Source of the DNA: an uncultured Eubacteriales bacterium
GTDB lineage: Bacteria; Bacillota; Clostridia; Christensenellales; Borkfalkiaceae
Direction of reading: 5' to 3'
Length of the DNA stretch: 26,518 nt
Assembly: GCA_900554485.1 (NCBI GenBank)
Contig: USHO01000006.1
Coordinates: 1-26,518, forward strand
Shown piece by piece: positions 8,481-16,783 of this stretch. Within the stretch, counting starts at the first letter, position 1. Every line of letters begins with the position of its first letter. The notes beneath the pieces are model-generated. The model made no database searches, had not been told where the DNA came from, and worked only from the letters and a program-made list of their open reading frames with translations. The translations under genes and the position numbers were made by a program.

Positions 8481-9199
8481 GTAACGAACATAAAAACGTG
8501 CCTACGCCGCATATTTCCGCCGCTTACGGCGATTTCGCACCGACGGTGCTTATGCCGGGGGATCCTCTGCGCGCCAGGTTTATCGCCGAGACGTATCTCG
8601 ACGACGCGAAACTCGTAAACAACGTGCGCGGCGTAAACGGTTATACGGGTTATTATAAGGGTAAACGCGTGTCCGTAATGGCGTCCGGAATGGGTCAGCC
8701 GTCGATCGGTATTTATTCGTACGAACTTTTCAATTTTTACGGCGTCGAAAATATTATCCGTATAGGTTCGTGCGGAAGTTTTGACCGCGATCTGCACGCC
8801 CGCGACATTATAATCGCCATGGGCGCGTGTACGAACGGCAATTATGCGTTGCAGTATAATCTGCCCGGAACTTTCTGCCCGATAGCGTCTTACGATCTTG
8901 TAGAAAAAGCGGTCGTCGAGTGTAAAAAGGCGGGCGTGAATTTCAAAGTCGGCAATATTCTTTCTTCCGATATGTTCTACGACGACGCAAATTCGGGTAT
9001 GGAATGGAGCAAAATGGGTGTTCTCGGCGTAGAAATGGAATCCGCCGCGCTTTATTGCAATGCCGCAAGGGCAGGTAAAAAGGCGCTTTGTATCTGTACC
9101 GTTTCCGATTCGTTTATTTATCCCGAAGAAAACACGACCGCCGAAGAACGTCAGAATTCCTTCACCGGGATGATGGAAATCGCTCTTGCCATAGCGTGA
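8477..9199 (+). CDS. deoD: Purine-nucleoside phosphorylase, DeoD type
   Basis: 240 residues, matching the hexameric DeoD family. It phosphorolyses purine (deoxy)nucleosides to the free base and (deoxy)ribose-1-phosphate. Visible are the N-terminal PTPHI block, the phosphate-binding GDPLRA (G28, R32) and RIGSCGS (R95, S98), the nucleoside-binding VEMES (185-189), and the catalytic aspartate D211 in TVSDS. The residue after the catalytic Asp is Ser where the E. coli enzyme has His. The start overlaps the deoC stop by 4 bases, with GGAGAG as ribosome binding site inside deoC. Confidence 0.96.
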   Translation: MSNEHKNVPTPHISAAYGDFAPTVLMPGDPLRARFIAETYLDDAKLVNNVRGVNGYTGYYKGKRVSVMASGMGQPSIGIYSYELFNFYGVENIIRIGSCGSFDRDLHARDIIIAMGACTNGNYALQYNLPGTFCPIASYDLVEKAVVECKKAGVNFKVGNILSSDMFYDDANSGMEWSKMGVLGVEMESAALYCNAARAGKKALCICTVSDSFIYPEENTTAEERQNSFTGMMEIALAIA

Positions 9200-9207
9200 G
9201 GTGCAAA

Positions 9208-9609
9208 ATGACCGACAAAGAACTTATGCTCGCCGCCGACGGGGCGCGTAAATTCGCCTACGTTCCGTATTCAGGGTTCAGGGTCGGCGCGGCTCTCCTG
9301 ACCGCCGACGGAAAACTGTATACCGGTTGCAATATCGAAAATGCGTCTTATACGCCGACGGTCTGCGCCGAAAGAACGGCTTTTTTTAAAGCCGTTTCCG
9401 AGGGTGAAAGGGAATTTGCAAAAATCGCGATTATCGGCGGAAAAAACGAGCCGTTGCCCCTTTGCGCGCCGTGCGGCGTTTGTCGGCAGGTAATGGCAGA
9501 GTTTTGCGACGAAGATTTTATACTTGTACTCGGCAACGAGAAAGAATATAAAGAATATCGTTTAAACGAGGTGCTGCCGCTCTCTTTCGGTAAAAAAAAT
9601 TTGAAATAA
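9208..9609 (+). CDS. cdd: Cytidine deaminase
   Basis: 133 residues, the size of the small tetrameric cytidine deaminases. It hydrolyses cytidine and deoxycytidine to uridine and deoxyuridine, feeding the pyrimidine phosphorylase encoded further down. The zinc site is complete: C53-A-E55 (E55 as proton shuttle) and P88-C89-G-V-C92. The substrate-binding NIENASY is at 42-48. I chose ATG 9208, 8 bases after deoD ends, with GAGGTG just upstream; a start further upstream in this frame would run through the deoD gene. It is the last gene before the second promoter of the locus. Confidence 0.96.
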   Translation: MTDKELMLAADGARKFAYVPYSGFRVGAALLTADGKLYTGCNIENASYTPTVCAERTAFFKAVSEGEREFAKIAIIGGKNEPLPLCAPCGVCRQVMAEFCDEDFILVLGNEKEYKEYRLNEVLPLSFGKKNLK

Positions 9610-9622
9610 TTTTCAAAACGAG

Positions 9623-9651
9623 TTGACGGAAGAGTGAAAACGGTTTAAAAT
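9623..9651 (+). promoter_or_regulatory. Promoter for the BMP lipoprotein/transporter genes
   Basis: -35 TTGACG (9623-9628), a 17-base spacer, and -10 TAAAAT (9646-9651), placed just after the cdd stop with no terminator between. Transcription would start near 9658, leaving a leader of about 144 bases. The transporter can thus be transcribed both from here and by readthrough from the deoC promoter. Confidence 0.8.
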
Positions 9652-9657
9652 ATAAAG

Positions 9658-9801
9658 CGAAGGCAATTTTTGTCGGACGTTCGATAAACTGAAAGGCGTA
9701 CGCCTTTCCGCGTTAAAACGCGGAATTTTCTATAAGGAAATATCGGATAAAAATCCGTTATTTAATAATAGAACTCGGGTAAAACCCGAAAGGAGAAGTT
9801 T
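9658..9801 (+). promoter_or_regulatory. Structured 5' leader of the BMP lipoprotein mRNA (four serial hairpins)
   Basis: Four small perfect inverted repeats occupy the leader: the palindrome GAAAGGCGTACGCCTTTC (9691-9708); CCGCGT/ACGCGG around TAAA (9708-9723); CGGAT/ATCCG around AAAA (9744-9757); and TCGGGT/ACCCGA around AAA (9775-9789). The last one ends at the ribosome binding site AAGGAG. Three of the four loops are A-only or nearly so. I see no known riboswitch core and no T-run that would make any of them a terminator. An RNA-stabilising or translation-modulating role is inferred. Confidence 0.6.
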
Positions 9802-10941
9802 ATGAAAAAACTTTTGAGCATGGTTTTGTGCCTTGCAATGGCAATCGGTTGCTTTGCGTTCGTTTCTTGCGGAAACAAAGACAACGGAAACGATTCGGGC
9901 GAATACAAAATCGCTATGGTTACCGACTACGGCGACATAACCGACCAATCCTTCAACCAGTCCACTTGGGAGGCTGTCAAGAAATTCGGCACTGAAAAAG
10001 GCATACAATACAAATATTATAAGCCGACGGGCGATTCCACACAGGCGCGCGTAACTTCGATAAACGACGCTATCGAAGAGGGATATAACGTTATAGTTAC
10101 CCCGGGATACGCATTTGCGGGCGCACTTGTAGAAACCGCTGAGAAAAACCCCGACGTTAAATTTATCGCAATCGACGTAGGTTCGGGCGATTTCGAAGGC
10201 GCAAAGGCAGGTTATAAACTTCCGTCTAACCTCACGAGCTTTATATATCAGGAAGAATTGCCGGGATATATGGCGGGCTATGCGGCGGTTAAAGAGGGTT
10301 ATACCAAACTCGGATTCCTCGGCGGAATGGCTGTCCCCGCGGTTGTCCGTTACGGATACGGTTTCGTACAGGGTGCGAACGACGCGGCTAAAGAATTAAA
10401 TATATCAAACGAAGTCACTATCGAATACGTTTACGGCAACAAGTTCGGACCCGACCCGAAGATTAAGGCGTATATGGATACCATGTATCAGAGCGTTGAC
10501 GTGGTGTTCGCCTGCGGCGGCGGTATATACATTTCCGCTTGCGAGGCTGCGAAAGACAAGGGCGTCGGCAAGAAACTTATCGGCGTAGACGTAGACCAGA
10601 GTTTTATCATAAATAAAGGCTACGGAGAAGGTCGTTGCATAACCTCGGCAATGAAAGGTCTTGCGGCAACCACTTTGACCGCTCTTACCGACACCGTCGA
10701 CGGCAACTTCTCCAAATATGCGGGCAAGATTTCCACTCTCGGAATAATCGACGGAAACAACCCCGAAAACAACTACGTTCAGTTGCCTATGGATACTTGG
10801 ACAATGACTAAGTTTACCGTAAACGACTATAAGGCGTTGGTAAAAGACCTTTTTGACGACAAAAAGACCGTAAGCGGCGATACCGAAAATCACCCCGAAG
10901 TCTCGATAACCGTCAATTATGCAACTTCCACAATAGTATAA
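9802..10941 (+). CDS. BMP-family nucleoside-binding lipoprotein (ABC transporter substrate-binding protein)
   Basis: 379 residues. It has a lipoprotein signal with lipobox FVSC and C23, then a short polar linker. The body is a Bmp/PnrA-type periplasmic-binding fold: KIAMVTDYGDITDQSFNQ at the start of the domain (the SFNQ motif is typical), VIVTPGYAF, LGFLGGMAVPAV, VFACGGGIY and KLIGVDVDQS. It should sit on the outer membrane face and deliver nucleosides to the transporter encoded by the next three genes. The setting among deoC, deoD, cdd, pdp and tdk supports a nucleoside ligand strongly. AAGGAG lies about 8 bases before the ATG, and the mRNA has a long structured leader and a strong downstream hairpin. 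Confidence 0.93.
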   Translation: MKKLLSMVLCLAMAIGCFAFVSCGNKDNGNDSGEYKIAMVTDYGDITDQSFNQSTWEAVKKFGTEKGIQYKYYKPTGDSTQARVTSINDAIEEGYNVIVTPGYAFAGALVETAEKNPDVKFIAIDVGSGDFEGAKAGYKLPSNLTSFIYQEELPGYMAGYAAVKEGYTKLGFLGGMAVPAVVRYGYGFVQGANDAAKELNISNEVTIEYVYGNKFGPDPKIKAYMDTMYQSVDVVFACGGGIYISACEAAKDKGVGKKLIGVDVDQSFIINKGYGEGRCITSAMKGLAATTLTALTDTVDGNFSKYAGKISTLGIIDGNNPENNYVQLPMDTWTMTKFTVNDYKALVKDLFDDKKTVSGDTENHPEVSITVNYATSTIV

Positions 10942-10957
10942 CGGCATAGCCGACAGC

Positions 10958-10993
10958 GGGCTGTCGCAAGTCTGTAAAAACTTGCGGCAGCCC
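10958..10993 (+). terminator. Hairpin between the BMP lipoprotein and transporter ATPase genes
   Basis: A 14-bp stem with one G-T pair (GGGCTGTCGCAAGT, 10958-10971, with 10980-10993) and an 8-base loop, followed by TTTAAAAAAA. The T-run is too short for a strong terminator. An attenuator or 3'-end-protecting hairpin that gives more binding protein than membrane subunits is the usual reading for this position. Confidence 0.6.
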
Positions 10994-11021
10994 TTTAAAA
11001 AAATTACGGAGTCGCTTTATA

Positions 11022-12566
11022 ATGGACGATAATTATATAATAGAGATGTTGCATATCACGAAAGAGTTCCCCGGCATACTTGCCAACGACGACGTGACTT
11101 TGCAACTTAAAAAAGGCGAGATACACGCGCTGCTCGGCGAGAACGGCGCAGGTAAATCTACGCTTATGAGCGTGCTTTTCGGGCTTTATCAACCCGAAAA
11201 GGGCGAGATAAGAAAAAACGGAGTAAAAGTAGAGATAAAAGATCCGAACGACGCTACCGCGCTCGGGATAGGTATGGTTCATCAACACTTTAAACTCGTG
11301 GACATTTTTTCGGTTATCGATAATATAATTCTCGGTGCCGAACCCGCCAGATACGGTTTTCTGACAAAGGCCGAGGCGCGGAAAAAGGTTATGGCTCTGT
11401 CCGAAAAATACGGACTGAAAGTCGACCCGGACGCAAAAATCGAAGATATAACGGTCGGTATGCAGCAACGCGTAGAAATACTTAAAATGCTGTACCGCGA
11501 TAACGAGATACTTATATTCGACGAGCCTACGGCGGTGCTTACCCCGCAGGAAATAGACGAACTTATGGGGATAATGAAAGAGCTTGCCAAAGAGGGTAAG
11601 TCAATACTCTTCATAACCCATAAATTAAACGAGATAATGGCTGTCGCCGACAGATGCACTGTTCTCAGAAAGGGCAAGTACATAGGTACGGTAGACGTTA
11701 AAAATACAACTAAAGAGCAACTTTCCGAAATGATGGTCGGCAGAAACGTAAAGTTTTCGGTTGACAAAGCGGCCTCCGCCCCTAAGGAGGTCGTACTCGA
11801 AGTCGAAAATCTGCACGTTAAAAGCAGAATTCATAAAAAAGACGCCGTGAGCGGCGTTTCGTTTGACGTCCGTGCGGGCGAAATAGTCTGCATTGCCGGT
11901 ATAGACGGGAACGGTCAGACCGAACTCGTTTACGGCATAACGGGGCTTGAAAAAGTCGAGTCGGGCAAAATATTGCTTTGCGGCAAAGATATTACCGACG
12001 CCACGATAAGAAACAGAAGTAAAGCGGGCATGAGCCATATCCCCGAGGACAGACACAAACACGGACTTGTCCTCGACTATTCGCTCGAACAGAATATGGT
12101 TTTGCAAAGATATTTCGAACCGCAATTCGGCAAACACGGGTTTATTGATTTTAAAGCGGTGCGCGAATATGCCGACGGCTTAGCCGAGGAGTTCGACGTA
12201 AGGAGCGGTCAGGGAGTAAAGACCGTAGTAAGGTCTATGTCGGGCGGAAATCAGCAAAAAGCGATAGTTGCGAGAGAGCTTGACAGAGAGCATAAATTGC
12301 TCATAGCGGTACAGCCTACACGAGGTCTTGACGTAGGGGCTATAGAAAACATACACAACCGTATAGTGCGTTCGCGCGACGAAGGCTCCGCCGTGTTGCT
12401 CGTATCGCTCGAACTCGACGAAGTAATGAACTTGTCCGACCGCATACTCGTTATGTACGAGGGCGAAATTGTCGGCGAACTCGACCCGAAACAGACAACC
12501 GTGCAGGAACTCGGTCTTTATATGTCCGGTGCAAAACGCGATAAAGGAGAAAACGTAAATGAATAA
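11022..12566 (+). CDS. nupO: Nucleoside ABC transporter, two-domain ATP-binding protein
   Basis: 514 residues with two fused ABC domains, as in the NupO/YufO and RbsA families. Domain 1 (about 5-240) is complete: Walker A GENGAGKST (39-47), Q-loop MVHQHF, signature VGMQQR and Walker B LIFDEPTA. Domain 2 (about 260-500) has the degenerate site usual for this family: GIDGNGQTE (293-301) without the P-loop lysine, signature MSGGNQQK (406-413) and AVQPTRGLD in place of a normal Walker B. It is a cytoplasmic subunit energising the two permeases that follow; its last 8 bases overlap the next gene. GGAG lies 10 bases before the ATG. The exact nucleoside range cannot be read from sequence. Confidence 0.92.
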   Translation: MDDNYIIEMLHITKEFPGILANDDVTLQLKKGEIHALLGENGAGKSTLMSVLFGLYQPEKGEIRKNGVKVEIKDPNDATALGIGMVHQHFKLVDIFSVIDNIILGAEPARYGFLTKAEARKKVMALSEKYGLKVDPDAKIEDITVGMQQRVEILKMLYRDNEILIFDEPTAVLTPQEIDELMGIMKELAKEGKSILFITHKLNEIMAVADRCTVLRKGKYIGTVDVKNTTKEQLSEMMVGRNVKFSVDKAASAPKEVVLEVENLHVKSRIHKKDAVSGVSFDVRAGEIVCIAGIDGNGQTELVYGITGLEKVESGKILLCGKDITDATIRNRSKAGMSHIPEDRHKHGLVLDYSLEQNMVLQRYFEPQFGKHGFIDFKAVREYADGLAEEFDVRSGQGVKTVVRSMSGGNQQKAIVARELDREHKLLIAVQPTRGLDVGAIENIHNRIVRSRDEGSAVLLVSLELDEVMNLSDRILVMYEGEIVGELDPKQTTVQELGLYMSGAKRDKGENVNE

Positions 12567-13800
12567 CGTAAAAAAAGTATTCGTCGCAACGGGCAATTGG
12601 TTTAAGTCGTTATTTGTTTCCGTAAACGGCAAAGAGCCGAAATTGCTTTCTCTTTTAAAAAACGAAAAGTTTACGTCGGCGTTCGCGTCGGTGATATGCG
12701 CCGTTCTCGGAATACTCGTAGGTTTTTTGTTACTGCTTTGCATAAACCCCGAACACGCGGGCGAAGGGATAATTTCGATACTCAAAAGTTGGGCGAAAAG
12801 TTCGAGAAAACAGCGCAGAATATACGAACTCGGCAGCACGCTCGTTTCTGCGGCTCCGCTTATAATGTGCGCGTTGTCGGTTTTGTTCTCGTATAAAACG
12901 GGTCTGTTCAATATAGGCGTTGCGGGACAATATACGATCGGGGCGTGCGCCGCGCTTTATGCGGCTCTTGCATGGCACTGTCCGTGGTATGTCTGTATGT
13001 TGCTCGCGATGGTTACGGGCGCGGTGTGGGCTATGATTTCGGGCGCGCTTAAAGCGTTTTGTAACGTAAACGAAGTAATTTCCTGCATAATGACCAACTG
13101 GATAGGTCTGTATCTTACGAACATGTTGCTCGGAAACGTTAAAGAAAGCACTTCGGTTTATACGCTCGACCTCGGTAACAACGCTCCCGCGGCGGTTATC
13201 CCCGATATAGGCTTGTCGAAACTGTTCGGCGATAACAAATACGTCACGATTGCCATATTGTTTACGGTGCTGATCGCTATCGCGGTTAAAGTGGTACTCG
13301 ATTTAACGACATTCGGATACGAACTCAAAGCAACCGGTTACAATAAAAACGCCGCAAAATACGCGGGTATGAAAGATAAGAAAAACATTATCGTCACAAT
13401 GGCTATATCGGGCGCGCTTGCGGGGCTCGGCGCGGCGTTCTATTACCTCAGCGGGATAGAACAATACAACACGGGTTACAGCTCTCTGCCAAGTATGGGC
13501 TTTAACGGAATAGCCGTTGCGTTCCTCGGCGGACTTAACCCCGTAGGTTCGATTTTTGCGGGTTATTTCGTTCAGCATATCATGATAGGCGGCGGAAAAC
13601 TCGACACGCAATATTATAATCCGCAAGTCGCCGATTTCGTAATAGCAATCATCATATATCTTTGCGCTTTCGTTCTGTTTATAAAAACGCTCATTGCAAA
13701 AGGTACGAGAAACGCCGAAAAGCGCGAATCGGAGCGAGTGGCAAAGTTAAGAAAAAGGGCGGCAGAGGCCGCCGACGCGGAGGGAAAAGAAAATGTTTAA
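12559..13800 (+). CDS. nupP: Nucleoside ABC transporter permease 1
   Basis: 413 residues of a BPD_transp_2-type permease with about eight to ten hydrophobic segments, the first near residues 35-58. Family features include YKTGLFNIGVAGQ, the conserved helix beginning GYELKATGYN, and ISGALAGLGAA, with GFNGIAVAFLGGLNP near the C-terminus. A cytoplasmic N-terminal stretch of ~35 residues and a highly charged C-terminal tail (from about 385) flank the membrane part. It overlaps the ATPase gene by 8 bases, with AAGGAG 9 bases before the ATG, and overlaps the second permease by 8 bases. It pairs with that permease to form the channel for nucleosides handed over by the BMP lipoprotein. Confidence 0.92.
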   Translation: MNNVKKVFVATGNWFKSLFVSVNGKEPKLLSLLKNEKFTSAFASVICAVLGILVGFLLLLCINPEHAGEGIISILKSWAKSSRKQRRIYELGSTLVSAAPLIMCALSVLFSYKTGLFNIGVAGQYTIGACAALYAALAWHCPWYVCMLLAMVTGAVWAMISGALKAFCNVNEVISCIMTNWIGLYLTNMLLGNVKESTSVYTLDLGNNAPAAVIPDIGLSKLFGDNKYVTIAILFTVLIAIAVKVVLDLTTFGYELKATGYNKNAAKYAGMKDKKNIIVTMAISGALAGLGAAFYYLSGIEQYNTGYSSLPSMGFNGIAVAFLGGLNPVGSIFAGYFVQHIMIGGGKLDTQYYNPQVADFVIAIIIYLCAFVLFIKTLIAKGTRNAEKRESERVAKLRKRAAEAADAEGKENV

Positions 13801-14737
13801 CCTTATTCAATATACGTTGGTTTTTACTTCCGTGCTTATTCTCGTCGCACTCGGCGGAATGTTTTCGGAGCGCAGCGGCGTCATCAATATCGGGCTTGAA
13901 GGAATAATGGTTTTCGGGGCGATGGGCGGCGCAATGGCAATGGTTCTGCTCCCCGATAATTTCAACGCGTTTTTAACGGTAGTCATAACCCTGTTGTCGG
14001 CGATTGCCGCGGGCGTGGTGGGTTCGCTGTTGCTGGCAGTCGCGTGCATCAATTTCAAAGCCGATCAGACCCTTGTCGGCACGGCGATAAATATGCTGGC
14101 TACGGCTTTTGCCGTCGTGTTTATAAAGGCTTTCAATACAAAGCGTTCAAACGGTTCCGATTTTTCGGCATATCTCGCATATATCAAACAGCAGGAACAT
14201 TTCGTGTTTCAGATAGGCGAATTACGACTTAATCTGTTTATGATAGTCACTCTCGTTTTACTTTTCGTAGCATATGTGGTATTATATAAAACGAGATTCG
14301 GTTTAAGGCTTATGGCTTGCGGCGAACATCCTCAGGCGGCGGCAAGCGTCGGTATAAACGTATATAAAATGCGTTATGCGGGCGTTATGATTTCGGGAGG
14401 ACTCGGCGGACTCGGCGGACTTGTCTATATTGCATCGGTAAACAGCACCTGGAATTTCGAAGTCGGCGTGGCGGGCGCAGGTTTCCTTGCTCTTGCCGTA
14501 ATGATTTTCGGACAGTGGAAACCTCTCAAAATAGCCGCGGCGGCGTTGCTGTTCGGGTTCTTCCAATCGCTTAGTTATGTATATATGGGCTTCGGCTGGC
14601 TGTCGTCGATACCGCATTCGGGCGAAATCTTAAAGATAATGCCTTATGTCGTGTCGCTTATAGTCCTTGCGTTTACGTCTGGCAAATCGCGCGCGCCGAA
14701 AGCCGAAGGTATACCTTACGACAAGGGTATGAGATAA
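13793..14737 (+). CDS. nupQ: Nucleoside ABC transporter permease 2
   Basis: 314 residues, BPD_transp_2 family, the shorter partner of the pair. Typical blocks are FSERSGVINIGLEGIMVFGA near residues 24-43, FKADQTLVGTAINMLA, the loop YKTRFGLRLMACGEHPQAA, and ISGGLGGLGGL. Around eight membrane segments are evident. The ATG lies inside the 3' end of the upstream permease (8-base overlap) with GGAGGG 9 bases upstream, pointing to translational coupling. A hairpin follows the stop before pdp. Confidence 0.92.
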   Translation: MFNLIQYTLVFTSVLILVALGGMFSERSGVINIGLEGIMVFGAMGGAMAMVLLPDNFNAFLTVVITLLSAIAAGVVGSLLLAVACINFKADQTLVGTAINMLATAFAVVFIKAFNTKRSNGSDFSAYLAYIKQQEHFVFQIGELRLNLFMIVTLVLLFVAYVVLYKTRFGLRLMACGEHPQAAASVGINVYKMRYAGVMISGGLGGLGGLVYIASVNSTWNFEVGVAGAGFLALAVMIFGQWKPLKIAAAALLFGFFQSLSYVYMGFGWLSSIPHSGEILKIMPYVVSLIVLAFTSGKSRAPKAEGIPYDKGMR

Positions 14738-14742
14738 GAACC

Positions 14743-14764
14743 ACGCCGCGACGTTTCGCGGCGT
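14743..14764 (+). terminator. Hairpin between nupQ and pdp
   Basis: A perfect 9-bp stem ACGCCGCGA/TCGCGGCGT around CGTT, followed by ATTTAATAT. It lacks a proper T-run, so it probably tunes rather than stops transcription. No convincing promoter is seen between it and pdp, so pdp and tdk likely depend on readthrough. Confidence 0.55.
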
Positions 14765-14826
14765 ATTTAATATAACGAAGATACGGGCGCATATGTCCGG
14801 GCGTCGAAATATAAGAAGGTGAAAAT

Positions 14827-16128
14827 ATGAGATTGTACGATATAATCAAAAAGAAACGCGACGGCGGGAAACTTTCCGACGAAGAAATAAAATTTTTCGT
14901 CAACGGTTGCGCCGACGGCAGCATTCCAGATTATCAGATTTCCGCGCTGTGTATGGCTATATATTTTCGCGGAATGGACGTCGACGAAACCACCGCTTTA
15001 ACTCTTGCTGTGCGCGATTCGGGCGACAGACTCGATTTTTCAAAAATAAAAGGCATACGCGCCGATAAACATTCTACGGGCGGCGTCGGCGACAAAACAA
15101 GCCTTATTATCGCTCCTATAGTAGCGTCACTCGGCGTCAAAGTCGCCAAAATGAGCGGCAGGGGCTTAGGGCATACCGGCGGAACGGTCGACAAACTCGA
15201 ATCTATTCCGGGGTTTAACACTTCGCTTTCTACGGAAGAATTTGAACGGATAGTAAACGACATAGGCATTGCGATAGTAGGGCAGACCGCGTCGCTTGCC
15301 CCCGCCGATAAGAAATTGTACGCCATCCGCGACGTCACGGCAACGGTAGACAGTATGCCGCTTATCGCCGCCAGCATCATGGGTAAAAAACTTGCCGCTG
15401 ACGACGATTGCATCGTTCTTGACGTAAAGACGGGCAGCGGCTCGTTTATGAAGACGAAAGAAGACAGCGAAAAACTTGCGCGGCTTATGGTCGATATAGG
15501 TAAGAGAGCGGGCAAAAAAATCAGCGCGCTTATAACCGATATGGACGTTCCTCTCGGCTACGCGATAGGGAATTCTCTCGAAGTCGAAGAGGCTATAGAA
15601 ACGTTAAAGGGCAACGGACCGAAAGATCTGACGGAAGTCTGTTACGCGCTTGCGTCGGATATGTTGTATCTGGCGGGATACGGCAGTGAGGCGGAGTGTC
15701 GCCGAAAAGCCGAAAACGCGGTAAAGGGCGGAGCGGCTTTGCGTAAATTCAGAGAGATGGTCGGGGCTCAGGGCGGAGACGTAAGCGTCGTCGACGACCC
15801 CACGAAATTCCCGCAGGCGAAATATTCGGCGGAAGTAAAAGCGAACGCAACGGGATATATAGGTAAAGTCGATACCGAGGGCTACGGCATAGCCAGCCTT
15901 CTGCTTGGCGCGGGCAGGAATGCGGCAGGCGAAAAAATCGATTATTCGGCGGGAATCAGACTTGTAAAGAAGACCGGCGATTTTGTTGACAAAGGCGACG
16001 TAATCGCTATAATGTATACTGATGACGAAAATCGTTTTGCCGACGCCGAAAAGCGTTTTATCGACGCAACGACGATTACGAAAGAAAAACCCGAGCCTGA
16101 AAAACTCATACTCGGCAAGGTGGAATAA
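14827..16128 (+). CDS. pdp: Pyrimidine-nucleoside phosphorylase
   Basis: 433 residues, the standard size. It cleaves uridine, deoxyuridine and thymidine with phosphate to give the base and (deoxy)ribose-1-phosphate. Diagnostic blocks are FVNGCADGSIPDYQISAL near the N-terminus, the phosphate-binding KHSTGGVGDK (81-90), and the family signature MSGRGLGHTGGT (109-120). The C-terminal alpha/beta domain (KANATGYIGKVD onward) is complete. The close match to the Bacillus-type enzyme favours Pdp over the strictly thymidine-specific DeoA. The ribosome binding site GAAGGTG lies 6-8 bases upstream, and the stop directly abuts the tdk start. Confidence 0.95.
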   Translation: MRLYDIIKKKRDGGKLSDEEIKFFVNGCADGSIPDYQISALCMAIYFRGMDVDETTALTLAVRDSGDRLDFSKIKGIRADKHSTGGVGDKTSLIIAPIVASLGVKVAKMSGRGLGHTGGTVDKLESIPGFNTSLSTEEFERIVNDIGIAIVGQTASLAPADKKLYAIRDVTATVDSMPLIAASIMGKKLAADDDCIVLDVKTGSGSFMKTKEDSEKLARLMVDIGKRAGKKISALITDMDVPLGYAIGNSLEVEEAIETLKGNGPKDLTEVCYALASDMLYLAGYGSEAECRRKAENAVKGGAALRKFREMVGAQGGDVSVVDDPTKFPQAKYSAEVKANATGYIGKVDTEGYGIASLLLGAGRNAAGEKIDYSAGIRLVKKTGDFVDKGDVIAIMYTDDENRFADAEKRFIDATTITKEKPEPEKLILGKVE

Positions 16129-16722
16129 ATGGCTAAATTATATTTTAAGTACGGCGTTATGGGGTGTTCCAAATCCGCGCAGGCATTGATAACCAAATTC
16201 AACTATGAAGAACGCGGAATGAAAGTTCTGCTTGTAAAACCCGCGATAGATACGCGCGACGGTAAAGATATAGTCAAATCACGCATCGGACTTGCCGCCG
16301 AGGCGTTTGCCGTTCCGTCCGACGAGAATTTATATAAGTTTTACGCCGAAAAACACAGCGATAACGACGTCATAATCGTCGACGAGTGTCAGTTTCTGAC
16401 GACCGAACAGGTCGACCAACTCGGCGATATAGTTATCGATTTCAACGTACCCGTGCTGTGTTTCGGGCTTGCATGCGATTTCACCAATCATCTTTTCGAG
16501 GGCAGTAAAAGGCTTTTTGAAATAGCGGAATCCGTAGCGGAGATAAAATCCGTATGCAAGTGCGGCGCAAAAGCGACTGTTACGGCAAGGTTCGACGATA
16601 GCGGAAACATATTATATAAAGGCGAGCAGGTCGTATTGGGCGGAAACAGCAGATATACCGCAATGTGCCGTAAGTGCTGGCTTAAACGTAAAGCCGAACA
16701 AGAGGCGAAGGGCATTTTTTAA
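16129..16722 (+). CDS. tdk: Thymidine kinase (type II), with variant P-loop
   Basis: 197 residues. It phosphorylates thymidine (and deoxyuridine) with ATP to dTMP, competing with Pdp for the imported nucleoside. Evidence is the type II layout: an N-terminal P-loop region Y8-G-V-M-G-C-S-K15-S16, the catalytic glutamate E86 in IIVDECQF, the CFGLACDF lasso-side block, and a structural zinc site formed by C143, C145, C180 and C183. The P-loop is unusual: the glycine before the catalytic lysine is serine (CSKS rather than SGKS/T). All other key residues are present, so the enzyme is probably active. Its ATG follows the pdp stop with no gap, with AAGGTGG inside pdp as the ribosome binding site. Confidence 0.93.
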   Translation: MAKLYFKYGVMGCSKSAQALITKFNYEERGMKVLLVKPAIDTRDGKDIVKSRIGLAAEAFAVPSDENLYKFYAEKHSDNDVIIVDECQFLTTEQVDQLGDIVIDFNVPVLCFGLACDFTNHLFEGSKRLFEIAESVAEIKSVCKCGAKATVTARFDDSGNILYKGEQVVLGGNSRYTAMCRKCWLKRKAEQEAKGIF

Positions 16723-16743
16723 TATTTATGTCCGTATATAATT

Positions 16744-16783
16744 AAAAACACGCCGCGAGGATTTTCTTTGCGGCATGTTTTTT
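16744..16783 (+). terminator. Intrinsic terminator after tdk
   Basis: A stem AACACGCCGC (16747-16756) pairs with GCGGCATGTT (16770-16779) with one mismatch, a 13-base loop and a run of six T (16778-16783). It closes the nucleoside locus. Confidence 0.88.

Noticed and set aside
9118..9135. DeoD lacking the His after the catalytic Asp as a sign of inactivity
   Set aside because: The catalytic Asp and phosphate-binding residues are present, and the neighbouring position varies within the family.
9658..9801. A purine or other known riboswitch in the BMP leader
   Set aside because: I find serial simple hairpins but no multi-helix junction with known conserved bases and no terminator or anti-terminator pair.
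11898..12270. Decay of the second ATPase domain of NupO (no P-loop lysine)
   Set aside because: The degenerate second site with an intact signature motif is the normal state of this two-domain family, not a pseudogene sign.
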